64,000 nt of DNA, taken from Caldimonas brevitalea. Lineage in GTDB: Bacteria > Pseudomonadota > Gammaproteobacteria > Burkholderiales > Burkholderiaceae_C. The stretch is from contig NZ_CP011371.1 of assembly GCF_001017435.1 (NCBI RefSeq), forward strand, positions 2,108,001-2,172,000. The letters run 5' to 3'. The position numbers and the translations under genes were made by a program. Positions 10,750 through 20,118 of the stretch are shown here, one piece after another; the stretch's first letter is position 1, and every line of letters starts with the position of its first letter. The notes under the pieces are model-generated. The model had not been told where the DNA came from. It did no database searches and was given only the letters and a program-made list of their open reading frames with translations.

Positions 10750-11404
10750 TCAGCAATCCTCAAGTGGTATGCAAACGCGTAATCAATGAAGCCGGGGGGC
10801 TTCCTGGCCGCGGCCGGCAGAGATCGGGTCCGGACCTGCCCGGTGCTCCCCAGCCTGCGCGCGATAGTTGGTAACTAAAACCTTCAGGGTATGGACGGCA
10901 TATCGACGGCCCTTAGAAAAACTTGATCTGCAGAATTGGCCGTTCCGATCGCCAGGCGCAGCCAGGTGGCAGAACCGTGTGAAAGCGCACGGGGCTTGGC
11001 CCTGCGGCTTTGGCGCCCCTACCGGGCGTCGACGCGGACGTCCGGCGCCCAGAACAGGTCTGGGCGGGTCGGGGGGGTAGAAAAGGCGGTCCATCAGCAA
11101 GTCAGGGCGACCTTCTGTTGCATTTGCTTAATGGTTGGGGCTGGACAAGCCGCGACGTTTGTCACGCAGGGAAGACCTGCGTGCTCCGGCGGCAAGGGAC
11201 GACGCCGGCGTGGCGGAGGGGCGGGGGGAAGGGAAACGACGACGTTTCTTCAGCGCCGGGCCGCGGGTGTAAGCGCGCACGCCGGCTGCGGGCAGGATGG
11301 CGCGCCCCCCGAGATGGAGCCCCCCCAGGGTGGGGTGGGGGAGTGGCAGCGGGCCGGGGCCTTCGTTATCCTTCGCGCACTTTTCAGATCACCGACCTCT
11401 GCCG
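10750..11404. other. Divergent intergenic region between the giant repeat gene and tssA
   Basis: About 655 bp with no ORF that looks like a gene. It should carry promoters for the minus-strand repeat gene and plus-strand tssA. The stretch around 10865-10920 is locally AT-richer than its surroundings. No convincing -35/-10 pair, operator or RNA gene was seen. A G-rich stretch lies at about 11060-11080. Confidence 0.5.
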
Positions 11405-12499
11405 ATGGACGCCCACCTGCTCGACCCCATTTCCGACCACGACCCCTGCGGCAGCGACATGTCGTTCTCGGCGGAGTTCGACGCGATCCAGGAGATGCGT
11501 CGTGAAGACGACCCCAGCCTCGACCAGGGCGAGTGGGTGACCACCTTGAAGGTGGCCGACTGGCGCGGCGTCGAGACAGCGTGCGCCAACTTGCTCAAGA
11601 CCCGCACCAAGGACCTGCGCCTGGCGATGTGGTGGTGCGATGCGGCGGCGCGCAACCATGGCTACACCGGCCTGGCCGATGGCCTGGAACTGAGTGCGCA
11701 GTTGTGCGAGCGCTACTGGGACTCGATGCATCCCGAGGGCGAGGACGGCGATTGGGACCAGCGCATCGGCAACCTCGCCTGGCTGCTGCAACGGGTCGTC
11801 GTGCTGTCGCGGGAGCTGCCGGTGACGAAGGGCGCCACCGGCAGCTTTTCGCTGCGCGACCTCGAGGCCGCGCGTGCCTTGCAGACGCAGATCGACAAGC
11901 ACCCGCACGAGGCGGAACAACTGAGCGAAGGCCGCGTCACGCTGGACGCCTTTGCGCGTGCGCAGCGCGAGACGCCCAAGGCGTGGCTGCTCGAGACTTT
12001 GGCCGCGGCCAACCGCGGGATGGAGGCGCTGCAAGAACTGCAGCGTGTGACCGATGCCCGCCTGACCGACGAAGGGCCGAGCTTCGTGCCGGCGCGCGAC
12101 GCACTGGCGTCCGCGCGCGACGATTTGCAGCGCTTGGCCCGCGAGGCCGGCGCGATCGAGGGCTCGGCGGGCTCGCAGAACGATGGCGCCCCGCCCGCAG
12201 GCTCGACCGGCATCGAGGTGACCGACGCCGCCGGCGCCCCAGCGCCCGGGACCGGCGGCCAGGCCACCGCGGGTGGGCCGCTGCGCTCACGGGCGCAGGC
12301 CTTGCAGCAGTTGCGCGAGGTGGCCGATTACTTCCGACGCACCGAACCTCACAGCCCGGTGGCCTATCTGGCCGACAAGGCCGCGCGCTGGGGCGAGATG
12401 CCTCTGCACGTGTGGCTGCGCACGGTGTTGAAGGACCCGGGCGCGTTGACCCAGGTCGAAGAACTGCTGGGCCTCAACGCGCCGCAAGACGGCAGTTGA
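11405..12499 (+). CDS. tssA: T6SS baseplate/sheath-assembly protein TssA
   Basis: 364 residues. The N-terminal 130 residues are a good ImpA_N domain: LLDPISDHDPCGSDMSFSAEFDAI, then WVTTLKVADWRGVE and LAMWWCDAAARNHGYTGLADGL, ending with WDSMHPEGEDGDWDQRIGNLAWL. TssA proteins coordinate baseplate and sheath polymerisation in the cytoplasm. A low-complexity Ala/Gly/Pro linker (about residues 255-300) separates the N-domain from a C-terminal helical segment with ALQQLREVADYFRRTEPHSPVAYLADKAARWGEMPLHVWLRTVL, as in the short TssA group that lacks a VasJ-like tail. ATG 11405 is chosen because the conserved domain begins there; the 36 upstream in-frame residues are low-complexity. It stands apart from the other tss genes, in the opposite orientation to the neighbouring tagF-tssM operon. 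Confidence 0.9.
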   Translation: MDAHLLDPISDHDPCGSDMSFSAEFDAIQEMRREDDPSLDQGEWVTTLKVADWRGVETACANLLKTRTKDLRLAMWWCDAAARNHGYTGLADGLELSAQLCERYWDSMHPEGEDGDWDQRIGNLAWLLQRVVVLSRELPVTKGATGSFSLRDLEAARALQTQIDKHPHEAEQLSEGRVTLDAFARAQRETPKAWLLETLAAANRGMEALQELQRVTDARLTDEGPSFVPARDALASARDDLQRLAREAGAIEGSAGSQNDGAPPAGSTGIEVTDAAGAPAPGTGGQATAGGPLRSRAQALQQLREVADYFRRTEPHSPVAYLADKAARWGEMPLHVWLRTVLKDPGALTQVEELLGLNAPQDGS

Positions 12500-12671
12500 G
12501 GGCAGGGCGGGTGGCCACACGCCTTCGGCCGCTCCGAGGTGCTGGCCCTTCGCGCGTCGCCCCCGAGGATGCGCCCGGCTGCGACGCATTGCACTTGGCG
12601 CGCTGATCTGTGAAAACGTCACGGCCGGGGCGACCTGCTGAAGCACCGACCACGACGAAGGAAATCATTCG

Positions 12672-13283
12672 ATGCTGTCCATCCTGACCTGGAACACCCA
12701 GGGAGATCCGCGCAACGACCCCGAGAAGGACGCCATCCTTCAAAGCCTGTGCCTGACCTACGACGTCGTCCTGCTGCAAGAGTGCGGACGCCTGGCGGAG
12801 CAGCGAATCTACGCGGGCAAGCAGATCCACGGCCAGGCGCAGGCCGGCGCGCTGAATCCACGCTGCTCGACCGCGGTGGTCGCGAACGGTTGTGTCGGTG
12901 CCGGCGTCTGGACCGGCAGTTCCAGCGGACGCTCCGCCGTCTGGGTCAAGATCCGCGACGTCGTCATCGCCTCGATCCATTGCGAGTCGGGCGGCATCGG
13001 CATGACGGACCTGCGCCGTTGCATGCGGCAGATGGCCACGATCGGCCCCAAGATCATCATCGGGGGCGATTTCAATTGTTCGTTCGCTCCCGATGAAGAG
13101 CTGGTGAATGCGGGGACGACGGGCAGACCGGTCGAGTTCTCGCTGCACACACAGCCGCGCCCCACGCACTCGGGCGGCGGCATCCTCGACCACTTCGTGT
13201 CGGTTGGCATGCAGAACGTCGGCGTGCGACGGCAGCGTCTGCCGCGCTCGGACCATGACGCGGTGAGCGCTACCTTTCGGTAG
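12672..13283 (+). CDS. Endonuclease/exonuclease/phosphatase (EEP, DNase I-like) family protein
   Basis: 203 residues, one compact EEP fold. Visible catalytic positions: N8 in TWNTQG, E37 in LLQECG, H103 in ASIHCES, D133 and N135 in GGDFNCS, and the terminal D194-H195 in RSDHDAVSATF. These match the metal- and phosphate-binding residues of DNase I, exonuclease III and CdtB. A second LDH motif precedes the last strand. No signal peptide or membrane segment. The opening (TWNTQGDP) resembles CdtB-type nucleases, but length and motifs alone cannot separate nuclease from phosphodiesterase. It lies 170 bp after tssA on the same strand, which makes a T6SS-delivered nuclease possible; no immunity gene is obvious beside it. 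Confidence 0.8.
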   Translation: MLSILTWNTQGDPRNDPEKDAILQSLCLTYDVVLLQECGRLAEQRIYAGKQIHGQAQAGALNPRCSTAVVANGCVGAGVWTGSSSGRSAVWVKIRDVVIASIHCESGGIGMTDLRRCMRQMATIGPKIIIGGDFNCSFAPDEELVNAGTTGRPVEFSLHTQPRPTHSGGGILDHFVSVGMQNVGVRRQRLPRSDHDAVSATFR

Positions 13284-13426
13284 GCCGCGTTGACGGCGAC
13301 GTTGCTGTCGCTCCGTTTGACGGCTCCCGTTCAAAAGACGGTGGAAGGTGTTTGACAGCAGAGGCCGGCCAGCCTCAAAAACTGAGATCAAGATCTCAAA
13401 CCTTGCGGAAGGAGATGCTGGTGGAA

Positions 13427-13894
13427 ATGCCTGACAAGACCATCGATCACAGCACGCTTCGACGGCTGGTCGACGCCGGGGCGAACATTGACGCCGAAGT
13501 GGTAGGCGCCGGCGCTGGCTGGGGCATCGTCATCAACTATGGACGTGCCCGTCAGACCTTGGCTGCGACCCGAGGCGAGCCACGCACTTTCCGCCGCTTC
13601 GAGACATTGGCTAGCTACCTGAAGGATCTCGGTATCACGCGGTACCGGGTCGATGCGGCACAGTTCGAGCCGCATGAAGCGGCCACGAAAACCGGCGACA
13701 AGCGTAGTGCCGCAGCCTCTGCTCGCATGCGACGCGCGCACGAAGCCGCGCTTTATGACGAGTGGTACCGCGCGCAGGTGCAAGAGGCTCTGGACGATAC
13801 AACCCCGGCAGTTCCGCATCAGCAGGTGATGGATGAGATTCGCGAACGGATAGAGCAGGTGGTAGGCCCGCGGGACACCAAACCCGCACGTTGA
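13427..13894 (+). CDS. Putative antitoxin of a ParE-type toxin-antitoxin pair
   Basis: About 155 residues from ATG 13427; an AAGGAG box at 13409-13414 sits 12 bases upstream, and in-frame GTG 13421 or ATG 13415 are alternatives. The protein begins MPDKTIDHSTLRRLVDAGAN, followed by a small beta-rich segment (WGIVINYGRARQTLAATR) and a conserved RFETLASYLKDLGI helix, and ends in a charged helix with AHEAALYDEWYRAQVQEALDD and a basic tail. I have seen this layout in small proteins that precede ParE-like toxins in proteobacteria. Its stop (13892-13894) overlaps the toxin frame. The antitoxin role is inferred mainly from this position. Confidence 0.6.
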   Translation: MPDKTIDHSTLRRLVDAGANIDAEVVGAGAGWGIVINYGRARQTLAATRGEPRTFRRFETLASYLKDLGITRYRVDAAQFEPHEAATKTGDKRSAAASARMRRAHEAALYDEWYRAQVQEALDDTTPAVPHQQVMDEIRERIEQVVGPRDTKPAR

Positions 13895-14195
13895 ATGGTC
13901 CGAACTGGCGCGCCAGGACCTGGCCGCCATCGTCGCCTACATCTTGGAGCGCAACCCCCTAGCAGCCCGGGACGTTTATGACGAGATCGTCAAACAGTCT
14001 GACCTCCTGTTGCAGCACCCGGAGATTGGACGACCCGGTCGAGTATCAGGGACCCGCGAGCTCGTCATCAGCGGATTCCCATATGTGATCCCATACGCCA
14101 TCCGAGACAACGAGAGCATCGTACTGCTGCGCGTTTTTTGCACACAGCGCGGCAATGGCCTCCAAAAGGCGAGCGCTGAGGGCTGCAGCCTTTAG
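13890..14195 (+). pseudogene. RelE/ParE-family toxin, probably degraded at both ends
   Basis: Homology to the ParE/RelE fold starts at about base 13890 (VEWSELARQDLAAIVAYILERN) and continues through ARDVYDEI, HPEIGRPGRV and GTRELVISGFPYVIPYAI. Two defects are visible. There is no ATG, GTG or TTG in frame between the upstream stop at 13863 and the TTG at 13944, which lies inside the first conserved helix. Near the C-terminus the frame runs into RVFCTQRGNG, while another frame after the six-T run at 14134-14139 reads LHTARQWPPKGER and stops at 14179; RVLHTARxWP is the normal family ending. The toxin is therefore likely inactive unless an unusual start and slippage are used. The next in-frame stop gives the end at 14195. 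Confidence 0.65.
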
Positions 14196-14382
14196 TGGGG
14201 GTACCGATAGCGCGCAGCCGGTTCGCTAACAGCGAACCGAGACGTCAAAGTCCGCCCCCTCGTCACTGCGACCCTTTGGCCTGAACCGCACGACCGACCC
14301 GCCTTGTGGCGACCTGTGGCGACTTCAACTCGACGAGGGCTACCGCGCTCTAACGGATGGCCTCAAGCCGGCTCGCACGAAG

Positions 14383-15228
14383 TCACTGACTGACCCGGAA
14401 CTCGATCCGCCGGTTGCGGGCCCGTCCATCCGGCGTCTGATTGCTCGCCACCGGCCGGTCCGGCCCCGCGCCCGACACATTGATGCGCGCCGCGTCGATG
14501 CCCTTGCTGCGCAAATACTCCTTCACCGCATCGGCCCGGGCAAACGACAACGCGATGTTGGCGTCGCGCGCGCCTTGTGCGTCGGTGTGGCCGATGATCT
14601 CGATCTTGCGGGCGGCCACCTTGGCCAGCGCCGGCACCATCTCGTCGAGGATCTTCACGCCCTCGGGCTTCAGCACCGAGCTGCCGGCTTCGAACTCGAT
14701 GATGCGGTTGGCCAGCGCGTCGTCGACCAGGTTCTGCTCGCTGGCCGCCACCCGCAGCCCGTTGCGGATGGTGTAGGTGGGGTTCAGGCTGGTCGCCATC
14801 GTGCTGGCGATCTGCTGGCGCTGGGCTTCGTTGGCGACCTCGCCCTTGAGGTCGATGTTGTTGCCCTGGATGGCCAACTGCCCGCGCGTCACCTGCTTGA
14901 GGTCGGGGCTGAGCACCTTCTGCACGTAGTTCGACCAGTTCGGCGGCGCCACCACCGCGCCGACCTGGATCTGGTCGACCACCCGGTCGCTGCCGTACAG
15001 CTCGCGCAGCCGCGCGAGCACGACCGCGCGGGTGGCTTCGTCGGGCACCGTGCCGCTGGCCACCACCTGGTTGGGGGCGGCGCCGGGGCCGGTGATCAGG
15101 GCGGGGGCGGCCTGTTGCGAGGGCTGCTGTTGCTGTTGGGCGAGCGCCCCGACGGGGAGCAGCGCGCCGGTCAGCAGGGCCGCGTACAGCGGACGCAGGA
15201 AGGCGGTGGTGGGGGTGATCTGGGTCAT
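14383..15228 (-). CDS. OmpA-family protein of the T6SS cluster (TagL-like peptidoglycan anchor)
   Basis: 281 residues from ATG 15228. It has an N-terminal signal peptide (hydrophobic LYAALLTGALLPVGALA, cleavage before a Gln-rich stretch), a middle part resembling a BON/secretin-like domain (GTVPDEATRAVVLARLRELYG, then IDLKGEVANEAQRQQIAS) and a C-terminal OmpA domain with EIIGHTDAQGARDANIALSFARADAVKEYL and DGRARNRRIEF, the peptidoglycan-binding signature. It is the last gene of the tssM-tagF-ompA run, 11 bp after tagF. OmpA-domain proteins in T6SS loci anchor the membrane complex to peptidoglycan. It carries a signal peptide rather than the inner-membrane helix of TssL-linked TagL, so it is periplasmic or outer-membrane associated. 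Confidence 0.8.
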   Translation of the reverse strand: MTQITPTTAFLRPLYAALLTGALLPVGALAQQQQQPSQQAAPALITGPGAAPNQVVASGTVPDEATRAVVLARLRELYGSDRVVDQIQVGAVVAPPNWSNYVQKVLSPDLKQVTRGQLAIQGNNIDLKGEVANEAQRQQIASTMATSLNPTYTIRNGLRVAASEQNLVDDALANRIIEFEAGSSVLKPEGVKILDEMVPALAKVAARKIEIIGHTDAQGARDANIALSFARADAVKEYLRSKGIDAARINVSGAGPDRPVASNQTPDGRARNRRIEFRVSQ

Positions 15229-15239
15229 GGTGGGCTGCT

Positions 15240-16226
15240 TCACTCGCCGAGGAAGGCCTCGCGGTAGGTGTCCAGCGCCTGGCGCAGCGACAGCTGCGGC
15301 TCGCGCAAATAGCTCGAAAGTTTCTTCACGCCGTAGTCTTCGTCGACATAGTCTTCGACCCACTGGCTCTGCGAGAACTCGACGTTGTCGTTCAGCGTGG
15401 CTTGCGGGTCGAGCACGGCGCGCAGCGTGCGCGGCGACGCGCCGTTGAAGCCGATCACGAGCGAGGGGCGGCCGTCGACGCGGGTCACGAAGATGGCCAG
15501 CTCGAAGTCGCCGCGCTTGAGGAAGCGCGACACCAGTTCCAGCCACAGCGTGGCGACGAACGGGCGGTACAGCGGGTCGTTCACCAGCGGCAGCACCAGG
15601 CCCTTGTCGAGCCGCACGCTGCCCTGCGCCAGCACCGGCTGCAGCAGCATGCCCAGCGCCAGCAGCGTCTGGCGCATCGAGATGCGCTGGCCGGCCTGTT
15701 CGAGCATGGCTTCGAGGCCGCCCAGCGTCTGCATCTCGAGGAAGTCGACAAAATTGGCCTGGTAGGCGCGCGGCACCACCTCCAGGTCGACGCTGGTGTG
15801 CGCCAGCTGCTGCTGCACTTCAGTCACGTCGGCGGCGTCGTGGGCCAGCCGCGTCGAGTTCTCGAAGCGGGTCCACAAGCGCGTCAGCGCCAAGGGGCTG
15901 CGGGCCATGAAGTCGAGCGGCTCGCGCACTTCGAACGAGCCGGCCGTGATGAAGGGAAAGCGCCGCCCCGACGAGTCCTGGCTCGGGATCAGGTGGCCGG
16001 CCAGGCCCACCGTGCTGCGCGAGCCGAGAAAGGCGAACTGCACCGGTGGCGCCGCGTCGTAGACCAGCTTCCAGCGCGGGTCGGTGGCGAGCAGCTCCAT
16101 CGTTTGCGACAGCCAATGGTCGAGCGTCTGGATCAAGGCCGTGCTGTTGGCGCTGCGGATGAAGTCACCGCGTGACGGGACCTTGCCGAAGTAGACGAGA
16201 TTCACGGGAACGCTGGGGGTGTTCAT
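15240..16226 (-). CDS. tagF: T6SS-associated protein TagF (ImpM family)
   Basis: 328 residues. The N-terminus NLVYFGKVPSRGDFIRS is the ImpM/TagF signature, followed by WLSQTMELLATDPRWKLVYDAAPPVQFAFLG and GRRFPFITAGSFEV. In Pseudomonas aeruginosa TagF is a post-translational repressor of T6SS assembly that acts on Fha1; it can be fused to PppA. Here it is a stand-alone gene with an extended C-terminal half (FVATLWLELVSRFLKRGDFELAIFVTR onward), longer than the roughly 220-residue minimal domain. ATG 16226 overlaps the tssM stop by four bases (ATGA), indicating translational coupling. No ppkA, pppA or fha gene is in the window. Confidence 0.85.
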   Translation of the reverse strand: MNTPSVPVNLVYFGKVPSRGDFIRSANSTALIQTLDHWLSQTMELLATDPRWKLVYDAAPPVQFAFLGSRSTVGLAGHLIPSQDSSGRRFPFITAGSFEVREPLDFMARSPLALTRLWTRFENSTRLAHDAADVTEVQQQLAHTSVDLEVVPRAYQANFVDFLEMQTLGGLEAMLEQAGQRISMRQTLLALGMLLQPVLAQGSVRLDKGLVLPLVNDPLYRPFVATLWLELVSRFLKRGDFELAIFVTRVDGRPSLVIGFNGASPRTLRAVLDPQATLNDNVEFSQSQWVEDYVDEDYGVKKLSSYLREPQLSLRQALDTYREAFLGE

Positions 16227-19200
16227 TGCGGGGCGCTCCCGTTGGCGGTGGTGGCGGAAGACGTGGTGGTGGTCGCAGGGCTCGCGGGCGTGCCGGCGGC
16301 CGGCCCGGCGATCACGCTGGGCAGGACCGCACCGCGCAGGCTGGTTGCGCCCTGAGCGGCGGCGCCGGTGTTCTGCGCACCCGCGGCCGGCGCTGCAGCG
16401 CCCGGCGTGCTGATGATCTTCAGTTGCAGCGTGACGGCGTGCCGGCCCGACGGCCACTTCAGCTCGTGCACATTCGCGTCGAGCCGGCGCCGCTGCGCGG
16501 AGTTGACCATCCTCTCGAGCCCGAAACGGCCCGGGTAGTTGAGGAACTCGATGGTCTGGCCGTCGAAGGTCTGCCCGGTGATGCGCACGCCCGGCGCGCC
16601 TTGGGTGGACGGCCAGACGAATGGCGTCCAGGCTGCCGCGGTGTTGCGGTAGCGCAGGACCTGGCCGTCGATCTCGACCGTGTATTCGGTCAGGCCCGGG
16701 GCCGCTTGCGGCAGCAACTGGAACACGGTCTGCTCTGCCGACGCGCCGCCACCGCCGCCGCCCGAAGCGGCGCTCGCGCCGGCCAGCGGTGCGACCCAGC
16801 CGGCAAACTGCGTGGTGAACTCCGGCGCAAGGCGCACGCCCATGTCGGCCCAGGTGCGGGCGGTGAGCTGGTCACCGCGGCGGGTCACCAATGGCCCCAG
16901 GGTTTGCTCCGAGAACTTGGCGATGGCGCCCTCCGGTCCGAACACCTTGGCGATGTCGGCCGGGCCGGCCTCGACCTGCGCCCCGCGGGCAAACGGGTAC
17001 TTGGACGCCAGCGTGCGCTGGAAGGGCTCGTAGACCTGCGCGGTCCAGACGCGGTTCAGCTCGCCCTCGGTCGGCCGCACCACCACGCTGTAGGCCTGCA
17101 TCAGCGGGCGCACCAGCAGCGGTCGCAAGGCGGCCTTGGCGGTGTCGGTCATGCCGGTGCCGTTGAGCATCTGCTCGTCGACCAGCTTGAGCGCCTCGGC
17201 CAGTTCGGAGCCGTTGCCTTCCAGCGTCTGCTGCATCAGCTGGCGGCTGGCGGGGCCGGGGTCGCCCTGGTTCTTCATCTGGTTGAAGCGGCTGCGCACC
17301 TTGGCCAGCGCGTCGAGGTAGCTGCGCATCAGCGTCGGCGAGTTGTCGGGCCGCATCATCAGCCGGTTCAACACGAAGAACTCCTTGCCGATCGGGCCCA
17401 TCGGCACTCCGGCTTGCGGCGTGTTGAGGTTGATGTCGACCTGCACGCGCGAGGGCGTTTGGCGCAGGATGGTCTGCTTGAACCACGCCACCACGCCGCC
17501 CTGCGAGCGCTCGAGCTTCTCGTTGAGCAGCGACGGGTTGTCCCAGGAGGTTTCGTCGTAGAGCGCCTGCATCAGCCGGCCGATCGGCGAGTTGGCCGGG
17601 TCGCCGAGGCGGTTCATCCGGGCGACCGCCTGGTCGAAGCTGCCGAACTCGGGAATGCTCACGCCCTGCATGAACTTCTGCCACTCGCGCACGTACTCGG
17701 TCTTGTACATCTGCACCAGGGCTTTCTGGATCTGCTCGGGGCTGCCTTCCAGCGTCAGGTCGTCGACCACGCTGCTCTTGAGCACCCAGTCGTCGGTCTG
17801 CAGCTCTTTGTAGGCCGCGTCCTTGATCGCGGCCTGCACGTATTCGTCCCAGGCGCGGCGCGTGAAGGTGCCCGAGATGGCGTAGCTGCCGGCGATCACG
17901 TCCTTGTCGGCCTCACCGACCAGGCGGGCGACGGTGACCGGGGCGAAGCGCGTCGAGGCGCGGGCCTTGATCTCGGAATAGACGCGCTCGCGCGCCGGCA
18001 TGCCCTTGACCACCCGGCGCAGGTTCTCGCGCGTCTGGTCGAGCACCGCCAGGTTGTTCTGCACCTGCGGGAACTGCGGATCGCCGAGCTGCGTCACCGT
18101 GAACGAGATCAGGCTCTCGGCGCTGCGGATCATCTGCTCGCGTGGCATGCCGCCGCGGTTGGTCTCGAGCCAGCCGCGCCAGAAGCGCGTCAGCTGGTCG
18201 CTCAAGTGGCCGGCCTCGGCCCGAGTGCGATCCCCCAGCATGATGTAGCTCTTCAGCGCGTTGTAGGCGTCCGTGACGTTGGACGCCGACGCGGCGGTGT
18301 AGTGGCCGGGCGTCGGCTGGGCGCTGACGTTGGCCGTGGCCGGCGTTGTATTGGCCGGCTGTCCGCTCGCCGCGGCCGGCGTGCCGCCCTGCAACGGCCG
18401 CAGCTCGGCGGCATTGGCGTTGACTTCGGCCAGATAGGTTTCGATGCTCGACGCCACCGGCTGCAGCAGCACCTCCTGGACCCCCGCGTAATACTCGCGC
18501 TTGAGCTGCGATTCGATGCGGTGGCCCTGGTAGAGGCCCAGGCTCAGCGACCAGGGGCGCTCGTCGCGGTAGGCCTGCAATTGCACCAGCCGGTCACGCA
18601 GCACCTCGAGCGCTTCCAGGCGCGACTGCAGGTCGGTGCGGTTGGCCTGCAGCTTGACCACCTTGTCGAGGTCGGCCTGCACGTTCTCGACCAGCTGGCG
18701 GTTGCCGGCATACGACCAGGTCCAGGCGGCCAGCGCGAGGCCCAGCGCCGCAACGCCGCCGAAGAAGGCGGCATAACGCCAACGCAGCTTGTTGCGGCTG
18801 GCGTATTGCTTGACCAGGTTGCGGTCGGCGAACACCACCTTCGAGAACAAGTCCTTCAGGAAGAAGCCGGTCTGCGAATACACCTCGGCGGTGGTGCCGT
18901 GCTGCAGCTGCAGCCCGAAGCGTTGCGCGACCCGCTCGCTGGAGCGGCTGGTCGAGCTGCCCTGCTGCACCGCGCTGGTGAAGTAGAAGCCCCGGAAGAT
19001 GGGACGGAACTGGAACGGGTTTTCTTCGAACAGCGTGGTCAAGAAGGTGCGCAGCGTCGGCTTCAGCGAGGCGAACTCGAGCGGGAAGGTCAGCACCCCC
19101 GGCGGCAGCTTCTCGCCACGGTGCAGCGACATGCGGGCCACCGACGCCGCCTTCAGGCCTTCGTAGAGTTCTTCAAAATGGCGCTCGAACTGCGTCACCG

Positions 19201-20086
19201 CGTCGAGCTTGCCGTCGCCGTCATAGGGCAGGGTGGCGCCCCAGGCACGCTCGCGTTCGCCCGGGTCGCGGTCTTCGAAGAATTCGGCAAAACCGGCCAC
19301 CAGGTCGGCCTTGGTGAAGACCACATAGACGGGCGCGAACACTTCCAGCTGCTCGGTCAGCTCCTGCACGCGCTGGCGCAACTGCTTGGCGAGCTGGATC
19401 GAGAACTCGGGCTTGTTGCCGGCCAGCTCGGCGAGGCTGGCGGCGATCATGATGCCGTTGATGGGCGCCTTGGGCCGGTGCTTCTTGAGCAGCGACAAAA
19501 AGTCGCGCCACTCGTCGCGGTCTTCTTCGTGCACCGAATAGCGGCCGGCGGTGTCGAGCAGGATGCCTTCGGTGGTGAAGAACCAGTCGCAATTGCGGGT
19601 GCCGCCGATGCCCTGGATGATGGTGCCGCTGTTGTCGGCGAACGGGAACTGCAGCCCCGACTTGGCGATCGCCGAGCTCTTGCCGGCGGCCGGGTTGCCG
19701 ATCACGATGTACCAGGGCAGCTCATAGAGCGCCGCCGTGCCGGAGGTCTGCCCGAGCTTGGAGGTCTTGATGGTCTTGACCGCCTCGAGCATGCGTTCGC
19801 GCAAGGCTTCGGTCTCGCCGCGCTGTGCATTCGGCGTGCCCTTGACGGCGCGGTCGGCCTGGTCGTGCAGCGCCTGCTCGAGGCCTTCGGCAGCCTTGCG
19901 CGCCCGGCGGCGCTTCAGGTACCACACGGTGGCCCAGACGGCCACGATCAACCCCAGCGCCACCAGCGCCCAGATGAGCCCGATGCGCAGCGTGTTAGCG
20001 CCCAGCAGCAGGAATGCGGCCAGCGCGAGCAGGCCGATCACGCCCAAGGTCCTGGGGTCTAGAAGAAAGTCCCGAAGTCGTTGCAT
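16223..20086 (-). CDS. tssM: T6SS membrane-complex protein TssM (IcmF/VasK)
   Basis: 1287 residues from ATG 20086. Two N-terminal transmembrane helices (about residues 15-33 and 37-57) are followed by a cytoplasmic NTPase-like domain with a Walker A GNPAAGKSS (130-138) and a GILLDTAGRYSV Walker B region, then NGIMIAASLAEL. A third helix (WRYAAFFGGVAALGLALAAW) leads to the large periplasmic IcmF and DUF1215 regions. This is the usual TssM architecture; it forms the trans-envelope core with TssL and TssJ. An intact Walker A suggests the ATP-binding form. The upstream frame is open to 20917, but only the ATG at 20086 begins the conserved sequence. It overlaps tagF by four bases. Confidence 0.95.
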   Translation of the reverse strand: MQRLRDFLLDPRTLGVIGLLALAAFLLLGANTLRIGLIWALVALGLIVAVWATVWYLKRRRARKAAEGLEQALHDQADRAVKGTPNAQRGETEALRERMLEAVKTIKTSKLGQTSGTAALYELPWYIVIGNPAAGKSSAIAKSGLQFPFADNSGTIIQGIGGTRNCDWFFTTEGILLDTAGRYSVHEEDRDEWRDFLSLLKKHRPKAPINGIMIAASLAELAGNKPEFSIQLAKQLRQRVQELTEQLEVFAPVYVVFTKADLVAGFAEFFEDRDPGERERAWGATLPYDGDGKLDAVTQFERHFEELYEGLKAASVARMSLHRGEKLPPGVLTFPLEFASLKPTLRTFLTTLFEENPFQFRPIFRGFYFTSAVQQGSSTSRSSERVAQRFGLQLQHGTTAEVYSQTGFFLKDLFSKVVFADRNLVKQYASRNKLRWRYAAFFGGVAALGLALAAWTWSYAGNRQLVENVQADLDKVVKLQANRTDLQSRLEALEVLRDRLVQLQAYRDERPWSLSLGLYQGHRIESQLKREYYAGVQEVLLQPVASSIETYLAEVNANAAELRPLQGGTPAAASGQPANTTPATANVSAQPTPGHYTAASASNVTDAYNALKSYIMLGDRTRAEAGHLSDQLTRFWRGWLETNRGGMPREQMIRSAESLISFTVTQLGDPQFPQVQNNLAVLDQTRENLRRVVKGMPARERVYSEIKARASTRFAPVTVARLVGEADKDVIAGSYAISGTFTRRAWDEYVQAAIKDAAYKELQTDDWVLKSSVVDDLTLEGSPEQIQKALVQMYKTEYVREWQKFMQGVSIPEFGSFDQAVARMNRLGDPANSPIGRLMQALYDETSWDNPSLLNEKLERSQGGVVAWFKQTILRQTPSRVQVDINLNTPQAGVPMGPIGKEFFVLNRLMMRPDNSPTLMRSYLDALAKVRSRFNQMKNQGDPGPASRQLMQQTLEGNGSELAEALKLVDEQMLNGTGMTDTAKAALRPLLVRPLMQAYSVVVRPTEGELNRVWTAQVYEPFQRTLASKYPFARGAQVEAGPADIAKVFGPEGAIAKFSEQTLGPLVTRRGDQLTARTWADMGVRLAPEFTTQFAGWVAPLAGASAASGGGGGGASAEQTVFQLLPQAAPGLTEYTVEIDGQVLRYRNTAAAWTPFVWPSTQGAPGVRITGQTFDGQTIEFLNYPGRFGLERMVNSAQRRRLDANVHELKWPSGRHAVTLQLKIISTPGAAAPAAGAQNTGAAAQGATSLRGAVLPSVIAGPAAGTPASPATTTTSSATTANGSAPQ

Positions 20087-20118
20087 GGTGACGAGAGTCA
20101 AGTATCGGTAGGCCGCGG

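Noticed and set aside
12523..12553. Second PIP-like site ahead of the EEP nuclease gene
   Set aside because: Two TTCG elements occur, but the spacing is about 20 bases rather than 15-16 and no -10 box fits.
16172..20062. 1296-residue plus-strand frame
   Set aside because: It is the antisense of tssM; no family motif and no ribosome-binding site.
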